Origin: an uncultured Anaerolineales bacterium
GTDB taxonomy: Bacteria; Chloroflexota; Anaerolineae; Aggregatilineales; Aggregatilineaceae
Assembly (NCBI GenBank): GCA_937135955.1
Contig: CAKZOB010000080.1
Coordinates: forward strand, 1-64,000
DNA length: 64,000 nt
Direction: 5' to 3'
Shown here: piece after piece, positions 49,852 through 57,473 of the stretch
How the letters are laid out: every line of letters begins with the position of its first letter
Numbering within the stretch: the stretch's first letter is position 1
Program-made: the position numbers and the translations under genes
The notes under the pieces: generated by a model
What the model was told of the DNA's origin: nothing
The model's database searches: none
The model's input: the letters and a program-made list of their open reading frames with translations, nothing else

Positions 49852-50163
49852 ATGGATCAAAACGAAATCAAGACAAAGATTGATGCTGCCTGGCGAGCTT
49901 ACCGGGCGGGCCAGCAACAGGCCGCCGTTGAGCATTTCAGCACGATCCTGGCTGAAGCCCCCGACGAGATTGACGCGCATTGGGGGCTTGGTCTGTCGTA
50001 TCGTCACCTGGGCGAAAGGGAAAAGGCCCGCCAGGCGTTCGAGAAAGTAGCTGAACTGGCCACTCAGGCGCTTCAAAACGAACCGGAAGACCGCGAGCGC
50101 TATTTCATGCTGCAGCGCATGGCCAGGCAACAGATCGATCAGATCGCTGAGTTCCTCAACTGA
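49852..50163 (+). CDS. Small TPR protein
   Basis: 103 residues, wholly alpha-helical with tetratricopeptide pattern (WRAYRAGQQQAAVEHFSTIL, then HWGLGLSYRHLGEREKARQA). Such proteins mediate protein contacts; the partner is unknown. The ATG at 49852 has GGAG 6-7 bases upstream; the frame extends to 49759 but across the promoter. It lies 18 bases before the UroD-family gene and is presumably co-transcribed. Confidence 0.8.
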   Translation: MDQNEIKTKIDAAWRAYRAGQQQAAVEHFSTILAEAPDEIDAHWGLGLSYRHLGEREKARQAFEKVAELATQALQNEPEDRERYFMLQRMARQQIDQIAEFLN

Positions 50164-50181
50164 CCTGCACGGCAAGAACTT

Positions 50182-51174
50182 ATGACTCTCAGCAAACGCG
50201 AGCGCCTAGAAAAGACCATTGCTGGAGAGGAGACCGATCGCGTCCCCGTCGCTCTGTGGCGGCATTGGCCGGGTGATGATCAGCGTGCCAGCGATCTGGC
50301 TGAAGCGACCATTCTCTTTCAGCGCCAGTGGGATTTCGACTTTGTGAAAGTCACTCCCGCCAGCAGCTATTGCCTAGTTGACTACGGAGTACAGGATCGC
50401 TGGGTAGGCCATCTGGAAGGCACGCGAGAATACGTGCGACGTGTCGTGCAACGCTCACTCGACTGGACGGAATTGCGTGTGCTCGACCCGACGCGCGGCG
50501 CGCTGGGCCGTCAACTGGAGACGCTGCGCCTGCTCAAAGAAGCCTTCGGCGATGAGGTGCCTTTTATCCAGACAATCTTCAGCCCTCTGGCGCAGGCCAA
50601 AAACCTGGCTGGCAAAGAAGTGTTGATCGAGCACATGCGCACTGCGCCAGACCGCCTGAAGACCGGCTTGAACACCATCACCGAAAGTACTCTGCGTTTC
50701 ATCGACGCTATGCGGCGCAGCGGTGTTGCGGGCATTTTCTACGCCATCCAGCATGCTTCCTACGCTGTGATCAGCGAAGCCGAGTACCGCGAGTTTGGGC
50801 GTCCCTACGACCTGCAAATCCTGGAGGCGCTACCCGATTCGTGGTGGTTCAACATGGTTCATCTGCACGGATCGGCGCCCATGTTCGATGTCGTAGCCGA
50901 CTATCCAGTTCAGGCTATCAACTGGCACGACCGTGAGACAGGCCTGACGCTGGCCGAGGGTAAGCTGCGCTTCGGCGGGGCCGTTTGCGGCGGTCTGGGC
51001 CGATGGGACCCCATGCACAATGGCACGCCTGTGGATGTGCGCGCTCAGGCACGAGAGGCCATCGAGCAGACCTTCGGGCGGCGTTTCATCCTCTCGACTG
51101 GCTGCGTGATCATGACCACAACGCCGCTCTCGAACATTCGCGCTGCGCGCGAGGTGGTAGAGAGCAAGGGCTGA
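50182..51174 (+). CDS. Uroporphyrinogen decarboxylase family protein (not HemE)
   Basis: 330 residues with the UroD TIM-barrel pattern: KRERLEKTIAGEETDRVPVA at the N-terminus, QTIFSPLAQAKNLAG, HLHGSAP near 232-238, and the C-terminal LSTGCVIMTTTPLSNI. The HemE signature RQAGR is absent (WRHWPGDD in its place). It therefore belongs with the MtaA/CmuA-like corrinoid methyltransferase or uncharacterised UroD branch. I cannot name a substrate. It is followed by rsmD after 14 bases. Confidence 0.82.
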   Translation: MTLSKRERLEKTIAGEETDRVPVALWRHWPGDDQRASDLAEATILFQRQWDFDFVKVTPASSYCLVDYGVQDRWVGHLEGTREYVRRVVQRSLDWTELRVLDPTRGALGRQLETLRLLKEAFGDEVPFIQTIFSPLAQAKNLAGKEVLIEHMRTAPDRLKTGLNTITESTLRFIDAMRRSGVAGIFYAIQHASYAVISEAEYREFGRPYDLQILEALPDSWWFNMVHLHGSAPMFDVVADYPVQAINWHDRETGLTLAEGKLRFGGAVCGGLGRWDPMHNGTPVDVRAQAREAIEQTFGRRFILSTGCVIMTTTPLSNIRAAREVVESKG

Positions 51175-51188
51175 GCGGGAGACATACC

Positions 51189-51752
51189 ATGCCCATCCGG
51201 GTCATCGCCGGAACCGCGAAGGGCCGCAAGTTGAAGATGGTGCCCGGCTCGTCGACCCGCCCTGTCATGGATCGCGTGAAGGAAGCGCTGTTCAACATCC
51301 TGGGGCAGGGGGTTGTAGACAGCACCTTTCTCGATCTCTTCGCAGGCACAGGTTCTGTGGGGATCGAGGCGCTGAGTCGGGGAGCGGCGCTGGCCCGTTT
51401 TGTCGAGAATCACCCGCTAGCCGTGCGCACGATTCACGAGAATCTGGTCCATACGCGGCTGACAGATCGTGCCCAGGTGATACGGGCGAATGTCTTTCAT
51501 TATCTGCAATCTCCCAGACCAGAGCCTTTTGAATATATTTACATTGCGCCACCGCAGTATATGGGCCTGTGGAAACAGACTCTGCTCTTGCTTGACGAAA
51601 ATCCTGGGCACGTGCAGGAGGATGGAATCGTCATCGTGCAGATCGATCCCCGCGAGCGCGAGGATGTCTCCCTGCGACATCTGCAGCCCTACGACGTGCG
51701 CATCTATGGCAAAACCATGCTGTGGTTTTTCGAGCGCGTCTCGTCCGGCTAG
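51189..51752 (+). CDS. rsmD: RsmD family RNA methyltransferase
   Basis: 187 residues. RsmD makes m2G966 in 16S rRNA. The N-terminus IRVIAGTAKGRKL, the segment TRPVMDRVKEALFNIL, and the SAM loop LDLFAGTGSVGIEALSRGA match the family well. The catalytic (D/N)PPY motif is altered: it reads APPQY at 120-124, so the acid is Ala and one residue is added before Tyr. It may be a lineage variant that still works, or an inactive or differently specific relative. The ATG at 51189 has GGGAG upstream. It is convergent with the CCA-type gene, 9 bases apart. Confidence 0.82.
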   Translation: MPIRVIAGTAKGRKLKMVPGSSTRPVMDRVKEALFNILGQGVVDSTFLDLFAGTGSVGIEALSRGAALARFVENHPLAVRTIHENLVHTRLTDRAQVIRANVFHYLQSPRPEPFEYIYIAPPQYMGLWKQTLLLLDENPGHVQEDGIVIVQIDPREREDVSLRHLQPYDVRIYGKTMLWFFERVSSG

Positions 51753-51761
51753 GGAAGTTTT

Positions 51762-53273
51762 TCAGAGCAGCGCTTTTCCCGACAGAAAGCGCCTGGCGAA
51801 AGCCAATGCCTCTTCTCTGGAAGTGATCTCGCCCATTACCTGCGCTTCGGTCAGGCGCTCGATCAATTCTCCTACCAGTGGCCCTGGCCGTAACTGCAAT
51901 TCCTGAATCAGGTCGCGCCCAGTGAGCAGTGGCGGCGGGGCTACGTCGGTTTCGCGGCGACGCAAGTAACTCTGCAACAGGTCGCGCCCCAGCTCCAGAT
52001 AATAAGTCCACCGCTGAGTGTCGAGCATAATCCCATAGGTCGCCAGATAGTCGGCCAACGCCAGCAAACAGACATCTATGCCCGCTTCGCCTGTGTCACG
52101 CCAGAAACGGTAAACAGCCCGGCGCGTCAGTGGCTGACTGGCAAAGAGCCAGTGAGGGCGCATGTGATGGCGTACAATCACTTCCAGGCGGGTAGCTTCT
52201 TCGTTGCTCAGGCGGAGAGCGCGAGCGCGATCCCGAGCGATGACGGCCCCGATACGCTCGTGTCCATGGAAATTGAGCCTCTCACCCGTCTCCTGCCTGG
52301 CAGCGGGCTTGCCGATGTCGTGCAGCAGAGCCGCCAGCATCAGCAATCCTCGGTGTGTGTGATGGTTGGCCCACTCTTGTTTCAGATGCTCGCTCAGGCT
52401 TTCTCGCATGCCGCTGAACGCAAAAGCGATCAAGCCCAGTTGCACGTTGGCAGTGTCGTCAGTGGAGCGCTGGCCTTCTAACATAGTCGCGATTTCGTAC
52501 AACCGCTCTACGGCGAGCAGTGTATGCCGCCATACGTCGTACTGATGGGGGGGCGGCTGTGCCACTCCTATCAGTTGTTCAGCTTCCGGGATGATTTGTT
52601 GGAGCAAGCCGAGCTGTTGGAGCGCCGCCAACCCTGCCTGCGGTCGAGGTGCTTGCAAGATCGCAAAGAACTCATCGCGAATACGTTCTACGGAGCACTC
52701 TTTCAAACGATGCACATTGTCGCGCAGCGCAGCCCGCGTCTCTGGCTCGATGAACAGGCCGAACACGAGACTGAAGCGCACTGCGCGCAAACTGCGCACC
52801 GGGTCGTCCGCAATGGCCCCTGGCGCGCAAAAGCGGAGCCTTTTCGCTTGCAGATCGGCCAGACCACCTAAGGGATCGTACACATGCTGCCCGCCGCCCG
52901 CCAGAGGTGCGGCCATGGCGTTGATGGTGAAATCGCGCAGGGACAGGTCGGTCAGCAAGTTTGGCCCACGGATGCGGGCCACATCAACTGTGATGGTTTC
53001 TTGTTCCCATGGGATCAGCGCTCTTCCCACGCCGCGCTCAACGTCGAGCGGATAATAAGCGCCCCCCAATTTGTCAGCGATCACCCTGGCGACAGCGCAG
53101 CCGTCATCTTTCGTCACCAGATCGAGATCGTGGGAGGGCCGCTGGAGCAGCGCGTCGCGCACCACTCCTCCGACAAGGTAGATATCTGGCTGATCTTGCA
53201 GGAGGGCACGCAGGCGTTCAACAAGCGGCGGCCAGACCAGCGGGCGCGCTGGTACGACAGGCTCCCAAGCCAA
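51762..53273 (-). CDS. CCA tRNA nucleotidyltransferase / poly(A) polymerase family
   Basis: 503 residues, class II nucleotidyltransferase. The N-terminal head has LVGGVVRDALLQ (about 34-45) and the catalytic DLDLVT, then RDFTINAMA and DPVRSLRAVRF. The later part includes an HD domain (LHDIGKPAARQETG near 317-330, with HGHERIG). Head-plus-HD proteins either add CCA, add A only, or do poly(A) tailing; sequence alone does not decide. The tRNA in this window lacks CCA, so a CCA-adding activity is needed in the cell. The TTG start touches the hpt stop (TGA-TTG) and has GGAGG 5 bases upstream. Confidence 0.88.
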   Translation of the reverse strand: MAWEPVVPARPLVWPPLVERLRALLQDQPDIYLVGGVVRDALLQRPSHDLDLVTKDDGCAVARVIADKLGGAYYPLDVERGVGRALIPWEQETITVDVARIRGPNLLTDLSLRDFTINAMAAPLAGGGQHVYDPLGGLADLQAKRLRFCAPGAIADDPVRSLRAVRFSLVFGLFIEPETRAALRDNVHRLKECSVERIRDEFFAILQAPRPQAGLAALQQLGLLQQIIPEAEQLIGVAQPPPHQYDVWRHTLLAVERLYEIATMLEGQRSTDDTANVQLGLIAFAFSGMRESLSEHLKQEWANHHTHRGLLMLAALLHDIGKPAARQETGERLNFHGHERIGAVIARDRARALRLSNEEATRLEVIVRHHMRPHWLFASQPLTRRAVYRFWRDTGEAGIDVCLLALADYLATYGIMLDTQRWTYYLELGRDLLQSYLRRRETDVAPPPLLTGRDLIQELQLRPGPLVGELIERLTEAQVMGEITSREEALAFARRFLSGKALL

Positions 53274-53837
53274 TCACGCCTCCTCCACCTGTACGTCTGG
53301 CTTGCACACGCCGATGAAGGGAAGGTTGCGGTAATACTCATCCAGGTCGAGTCCATAACCGAAGACAAACTTGTCCGGAATCTCGAACCCTACGTAGTCC
53401 AGATCAATATGTACCTGGCGACGACTGGGCTTGCTCAGCAGGGTGCATATCTTGACGCTGGCGGGATCGCGGGTTGCCAGGATGTTGAGGATATACTGTA
53501 GCGTGTGCCCACTGTCCACAATATCCTCGACGATAATCACGTGTTTTCCAGCGATATCCTGTCTCAGATCCATGTCTATGCGCACGCGCCCTGAAGTCTC
53601 GCGCACGCCGCTGCCGTAGCTGGCAATCGCCATGAAATCTACGCTGTGCGGGAAGTCAAGGTGGCGCATCAGGTCTGTCAGGAACATGACACCACCCTTA
53701 AGTACACAAATCAGGAGCACCGGACGCACATTGGCATAGTCGGCGCTGATCTGACGCCCCAGCTCAGCTACGCGCGCCTGTACCCTGTCGCTATCAATCA
53801 AGATTTCCTGCAGATATCGTTCGTATGGTTTGGACAT
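53274..53837 (-). CDS. hpt: Hypoxanthine phosphoribosyltransferase
   Basis: HPRT salvages hypoxanthine and guanine with PRPP. 187 residues, normal length. PPi loop region LKGGVMFLTDL, the PRPP-binding motif VIIVEDIVDSGHTLQ (about 98-112), and DYVGFEIPDKFVFGYGLD with the purine-site residues near the C-terminus. The ATG at 53837 gives the family's usual N-terminus (SKPYERYLQEILI); upstream AAAGGG is 10 bases away. It is embedded in the minus-strand operon between an unknown gene and the CCA-type enzyme. Confidence 0.95.
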   Translation of the reverse strand: MSKPYERYLQEILIDSDRVQARVAELGRQISADYANVRPVLLICVLKGGVMFLTDLMRHLDFPHSVDFMAIASYGSGVRETSGRVRIDMDLRQDIAGKHVIIVEDIVDSGHTLQYILNILATRDPASVKICTLLSKPSRRQVHIDLDYVGFEIPDKFVFGYGLDLDEYYRNLPFIGVCKPDVQVEEA

Positions 53838-53873
53838 CACTGTTGACCCTTTGCATGAGGGCAAAGTCTCATT

Positions 53874-54410
53874 TCAATGCACACGCGCCGTGTCGCCAGA
53901 GACTCCTGCCAGGGTATAAATGCCGATCAGATCGCGTGAAGCGGAGATGCTCAGCGCCATCCACCAGTCCATGACTGTCTGGTACAGGTCTTCAGCTATC
54001 TGAATGTCCGCTGCCAGTTGATGCGCCACATCCAGCAGTGAGCGGATGGCTTTGCTGAGTGGGGGGAACTCCTCAGTTGGGAATAGAAGAGCCTGCCCTG
54101 CTGTTTCGAGAGCGGAAAACCCCTGCGGCGGGAGGTCTGAAGAATGATCCGACAGCGCTGCCGAAATCTGTTCGCCCATATCAAGCTGTTGTTCGCGCAA
54201 TCGCAAGAGGCGGAGATGCAATTCGTCGGCGATATTGCGCAACAGCTCCAATCGAGGCGGAGAACTGAGCACCTGTGATTCCAGAAACTCCAGGAATGCG
54301 GTGCTGTCCCCTTTGGTCAGGCAGTACTCAAGGGTCTCGATCGCCTCGAAGCGCAGGAGTTGAAACTCAGCGGACAGTGCTCCAAAGGAATCATCCAGCG
54401 GGTCAGTCAT
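53874..54410 (-). CDS. Unknown helical protein
   Basis: 178 residues, no family recognised. Strongly alpha-helical and acidic, with heptad-like stretches (LRFEAIETLEYCLTKGDSTAFLEFLE, shown only as evidence of helix; and ELLRNIADELHLRLLRLREQ). No signal peptide or membrane helix. The ATG at 54410 shares a base with the stop of the DUF971 gene (TGATG), and GGAGGG precedes it, so it is translated within that operon. Confidence 0.65.
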   Translation of the reverse strand: MTDPLDDSFGALSAEFQLLRFEAIETLEYCLTKGDSTAFLEFLESQVLSSPPRLELLRNIADELHLRLLRLREQQLDMGEQISAALSDHSSDLPPQGFSALETAGQALLFPTEEFPPLSKAIRSLLDVAHQLAADIQIAEDLYQTVMDWWMALSISASRDLIGIYTLAGVSGDTARVH

Positions 54411-54739
54411 CAACCCTCCTCCGACGGACACAACCGGTACAGATACTCCCAGGTGTAAATGCCGGTATGATGACCATCGTTCCAGTAGAACTGCAGGGCG
54501 TAGTTGCCCACGATCTCCAGGTTTTGAACCGAATAATGGCGGGTGGGGATCAGGTGCAGCAGATTCTCTGGGTCGGAATGCCTTCCCATGTTGGCGTGCC
54601 CTCCCCGACACTCGGCACATGGACAGGCGAGACGCAGGGGGCCAAGCGGATAGCGACAGACACGGCCATCGTTCCAGCGAATGAGTAACACGTTGGACTT
54701 CTGATCGAGCGTGATGTCGTCTGGAAGAGGGGTGTCCAT
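54410..54739 (-). CDS. DUF971 (GBBH-like N-terminal) domain protein
   Basis: 109 residues. The domain matches the small DUF971 proteins: LLIRWNDGRVCRYPLGPLR, then the cysteine pair CPCAEC, and LEIVGNYALQFYWNDGHHTGIYTW (family end). The fold is shared with the N-terminal zinc-binding domain of gamma-butyrobetaine hydroxylase. In bacteria these stand-alone proteins often lie near Fe-S genes, and a role in Fe-S or metal handling has been proposed. The ATG at 54739 follows the HhH gene stop by 5 bases. Confidence 0.85.
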   Translation of the reverse strand: MDTPLPDDITLDQKSNVLLIRWNDGRVCRYPLGPLRLACPCAECRGGHANMGRHSDPENLLHLIPTRHYSVQNLEIVGNYALQFYWNDGHHTGIYTWEYLYRLCPSEEG

Positions 54740-54744
54740 AGTTT

Positions 54745-55179
54745 TTATCTGCTGGAATTCGCCAGTTGCCTGGCCTGACCGATCCAATCGTTGTTGCGAA
54801 TACGCTGAGGCCGCACCGTCACGAATGGGGCCAGGCGCTCGGCCAGCGTCTCTGGCGTCATGGCAGCAAGCTGCGCAAAACTGACAATGCCCGCGTCGCG
54901 CAGAGCCTGCGCAAAACGGGGACCAACATCCTTGATCAGCGTGAAATCGTCACCTGGCATGGCGGCATCAACGGCGGGCGCAGGCTCTGCCTCCAGGGTA
55001 TCCAGTGGTAGTTTGATCTCCGGAAGTGGCTCTGGCCCGGCATCAGGAACACGAGAACGAACCAGGAAACGCGCAGCGAGCTTGCCACGCTTGCTTTCTT
55101 TGAGCAAAAGCCATCCCACAACCGCGCTGGCTGCCAGCCCAGCGCCCAGCACGATCGAATTTCTCACCGCTTTGTACAT
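54745..55179 (-). CDS. Membrane-anchored helix-hairpin-helix protein
   Basis: 144 residues. One N-terminal membrane helix (about 8-26) with a basic cytoplasmic flank (KESKRGK), an acidic/Pro linker, and a C-terminal helix-hairpin-helix domain (about 78-143): LIKDVGPRFAQALRDAGI followed by FAQLAAMTPETLAERL. This HhH type (as in DUF4332/ribosomal-L21-like fusions) binds DNA or proteins. It could tether nucleic acid or partners to the membrane. It heads the five-gene minus operon with DUF971, an unknown protein, hpt and the CCA-type gene. Confidence 0.75.
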   Translation of the reverse strand: MYKAVRNSIVLGAGLAASAVVGWLLLKESKRGKLAARFLVRSRVPDAGPEPLPEIKLPLDTLEAEPAPAVDAAMPGDDFTLIKDVGPRFAQALRDAGIVSFAQLAAMTPETLAERLAPFVTVRPQRIRNNDWIGQARQLANSSR

Positions 55180-55280
55180 GGCGCGCTCTCTTTCACTCTG
55201 GTCTCAGGCACAAATTGTGCAACACAGACCAATCACAACGGCCCGCCGGTTCCCCCGACTCTTCCCGTGATGGTGCGCGT

Positions 55281-55311
55281 ATTGTATCATGGGAGGCAAG
55301 AGGGTGTCCAA
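55281..55311 (-). promoter_or_regulatory. Promoter of the HhH-DUF971-hpt-CCA operon
   Basis: On the minus strand an extended -10 TGATACAAT (TACAAT at 55286-55281) with TTGGAC at 55311-55306, 19 bases upstream. The leader is about 95 bases. The surrounding gap 55180-55527 also holds a markedly AT-rich stretch at about 55355-55395 and the divergent promoter of the next gene; nothing else was recognised in it. Confidence 0.45.
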
Positions 55312-55460
55312 TGCGCTGCTCCGAATTTCCTTGGCCCTTGCTGAAAATGCACCATTATATATCAAGTAATATATTTTAATAATGCAAATGCGTCTGTTAG
55401 ACAGGAGAGATTAATATTTTGGGCTATGCGCGTAATGTGAAAGAACACAATCCTTAGCAC

Positions 55461-55489
55461 TTGCCTTATCTCTCAACATCCTCTATACT
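55461..55489 (+). promoter_or_regulatory. Promoter of the SARP-like regulator gene
   Basis: TTGCCT (55461-55466), 17 bases, TATACT (55484-55489), the -10 being doubled as TATACTATACT. The leader is about 33 bases, with AGAGG before the ATG at 55528. Confidence 0.7.
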
Positions 55490-55527
55490 ATACTCTGGTA
55501 ATTGCTTACAGACAAGAGAGGCCAGCC

Positions 55528-56799
55528 ATGGAACTGAATCAGATGGTGTCAAGGGTCCTTGAGGCGGTACACATGCGTGGGGCAGGAGCACAAGTGATCT
55601 TGTTGCACCCGGCCAGTCGCTACCGGTCAATGGTCGTCGCGCAGCTCATGAATTCGACAGAGCAGCGCGTATTCTATTACGCGATGGGGCCGGACGATGT
55701 GGATGTGCGCTCGTTCCTGTCCGGCATCACTCATGATCTCGCCAACCAGCATCCTACTTTTGGCCGCCACGTCAATCTGATCCAGTTCGACCCGGAGCAA
55801 AAACTGGTAGACTTGCTGGATGCTTTCGTAGCTGATCTGGCCGATCTCTCCAGCGACCCATTCATGCTGATCCTGGACGAATACGACCGTACCGACAGCG
55901 CAGACGACATCCAGTGGTTCATCGAACAAACGATTCTGCGCGTTCCCTCTCGTTGCCAGATCATTATCAACAGCCGGACGCTGCCTCGTCTCCCCTGGAT
56001 CTCGCTGATCGCTCAGAAGAAAGCGGTCATTCTACGCGATGACCAATTGGTGACCAGCAACTTCTACGACATGCGCACCGACGGCGTGATTCACCTGCAG
56101 GTGAACGCACTGGGACCTGGCATGGTCATTCACAACGGTGAAGTGATCAACACCTGGGAAGGGCACTTGCCTCGCCTGCTATTCTTCTTCGCGTTGGACA
56201 AGCCAGTAGTAACCCGCTCGGAGATCTGCCAGGCTTTCTGGCCCGATCTGGCCAGCGACCAGGCGGTCAACGTCTTCCATGTGACCAAGCGCCGCCTGCA
56301 CAAAGCGCTCAACTTCGATGTGCTAGTACACGAAGGGGGCTATTACCGCATCAATCCGGAAGTGTCCGTCGAGTACGACATCGCCGAGTTTGTCGGCGCT
56401 TTGGTGCGTGGACGCGCGCCGGAAACCCAGGACAAAACCAGTGCCTGGCAACAGGCGATTGATCTCTACAAAGGGCCTTTCCTGCAGGGGCATGTTGACC
56501 AGTGGATTCTAGATCGCCGTGCCGACTATCAGAAAGGCTACCTGGAGGCCCTGAGCGAGATGGCACGGATTCGCCTGGTTGAGGGGCGTCAGGAACATGC
56601 TCTGGGGCTGTTGCTGCGAGCAGTGAACGAGAATGATCGCTACGAACCCATTCATCGGCAGATCATGCAACTCTACGCCGATCTGGGGCGTCGCAGCGAG
56701 GCTGCCGCACACTACCGCAAGTTGGCCGATCAACTGAAGCAAGAAGGCAAAGAGCCGGAGCCGGAAACCAAGGCACTCTACCAGTCCATCATGTCCTGA
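55528..56799 (+). CDS. SARP/BTAD-type regulator with degenerate NTPase-like N-terminus
   Basis: 423 residues. The first 190 resemble the P-loop NTPase part of MalT/LuxR (STAND) regulators, but the Walker A site reads HPASRYRS with no GxxxxGK. A Walker B-like MLILDEYDR (about 112-120) and IINSRTLPRLPW remain. Residues of about 205-290 form an OmpR/SARP-like winged helix (SEICQAFWPDLASDQAVNVF, then HVTKRRLHKAL). About 295-423 is a bacterial transcriptional activation (BTAD) TPR domain. It probably activates transcription in response to a ligand or partner. It has a clear promoter and is followed by a terminator. Its targets are unknown. Confidence 0.8.
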   Translation: MELNQMVSRVLEAVHMRGAGAQVILLHPASRYRSMVVAQLMNSTEQRVFYYAMGPDDVDVRSFLSGITHDLANQHPTFGRHVNLIQFDPEQKLVDLLDAFVADLADLSSDPFMLILDEYDRTDSADDIQWFIEQTILRVPSRCQIIINSRTLPRLPWISLIAQKKAVILRDDQLVTSNFYDMRTDGVIHLQVNALGPGMVIHNGEVINTWEGHLPRLLFFFALDKPVVTRSEICQAFWPDLASDQAVNVFHVTKRRLHKALNFDVLVHEGGYYRINPEVSVEYDIAEFVGALVRGRAPETQDKTSAWQQAIDLYKGPFLQGHVDQWILDRRADYQKGYLEALSEMARIRLVEGRQEHALGLLLRAVNENDRYEPIHRQIMQLYADLGRRSEAAAHYRKLADQLKQEGKEPEPETKALYQSIMS

Positions 56800-56833
56800 G
56801 CGTGCACTTCCGACAAGGAAAGACCGAACAGAA

Positions 56834-56864
56834 AGCGGCAGGCTGTCTCACCTGCCGCTCTTTG
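56834..56864. terminator. Terminator between the regulator gene and tRNA-Arg
   Basis: A perfect 9-bp stem AGCGGCAGG / CCTGCCGCT with an 8-base loop, followed on the plus strand by CTTTG and on the minus strand by TTTC. It can end both the regulator transcript and the convergent tRNA transcript. Confidence 0.75.
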
Positions 56865-56870
56865 CTTGCA

Positions 56871-56943
56871 CGCCCCTGGAGGGGATCGAACCCCCGACCG
56901 TCTGCTTAGAAGGCAGCTGCTCTATCCACTGAGCTACAGGGGC
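56871..56943 (-). tRNA. tRNA-Arg (anticodon TCT)
   Basis: 73 nucleotides on the minus strand. Acceptor GCCCCTG / CAGGGGC pairs fully, the D arm GCTC/GAGC is standard, the anticodon loop CTTCTAA gives TCT (reads AGA/AGG), and the T arm has TTCGATC. The anticodon stem has one G-A mismatch at its outer pair (27-43). CCA is not encoded, so the 3' end must be added after transcription. Confidence 0.95.
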
Positions 56944-57002
56944 ATTGCTCCGTCATTGTACGGTCCACATCTGACCATGTCAAGCGCGATCAAGCAATCG
57001 GT

Positions 57003-57473
57003 TTATTCTTCGTCGAGGCAAGGACGAATGCCCTTGTACACCGTGCCACCACTGAGTGTTCTCAGGATAGTCATGGGTGGACGACCGATCAATTCGCTCA
57101 GCTCTACAGGGGTAAGGGGCGTGTTGCCGTTGGCCAGAAAGACGCGAAAGACAGCGTCCACCAGCGACAGGTGAGGGGTGATGAAATCAGGCTGTTTGCT
57201 CGCCTCGCGCAGCGCGCGCTGCAGCGCATCTACTTTGCGGACTTCTGCAGTGACGGGATCGATCCAGTCTACCTCCTCCGTGTCGCGATGCTCGGAGAAA
57301 AAATCGCGTTGTTCCGGAGGCAGGTGACTTAGTAGATAGACACGCAGATCGCGCCCCTCCCGCTCCCACCAATTGTAGTCAATGTGGAACTTGGTATCGA
57401 GCGTAGGTCGTATGCGTTTACTGGCAATCCCAGTCGAAGAATTCACCGTGTCCCCTGATCTGCGTTCTGCCAT
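57003..57473 (-). CDS. Unknown protein, partner of the 57473 gene
   Basis: 156 residues, family not recognised. The N-terminal part contains FHIDYNWWEREGRDLRVYLL (about 29-48) and an acidic DTEEVDWIDP. The C-terminal 50 residues (VFRVFLANGNTPLTPVELSE, then LIGRPPMTILRTLSGG) look like a winged helix-turn-helix ending in VYKGIRP. No signal peptide or membrane segment. The start codon shares a base with the stop of the upstream gene (TGATG), so the two are made together. I infer a nucleic-acid-related function, not more. Confidence 0.65.
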   Translation of the reverse strand: MAERRSGDTVNSSTGIASKRIRPTLDTKFHIDYNWWEREGRDLRVYLLSHLPPEQRDFFSEHRDTEEVDWIDPVTAEVRKVDALQRALREASKQPDFITPHLSLVDAVFRVFLANGNTPLTPVELSELIGRPPMTILRTLSGGTVYKGIRPCLDEE

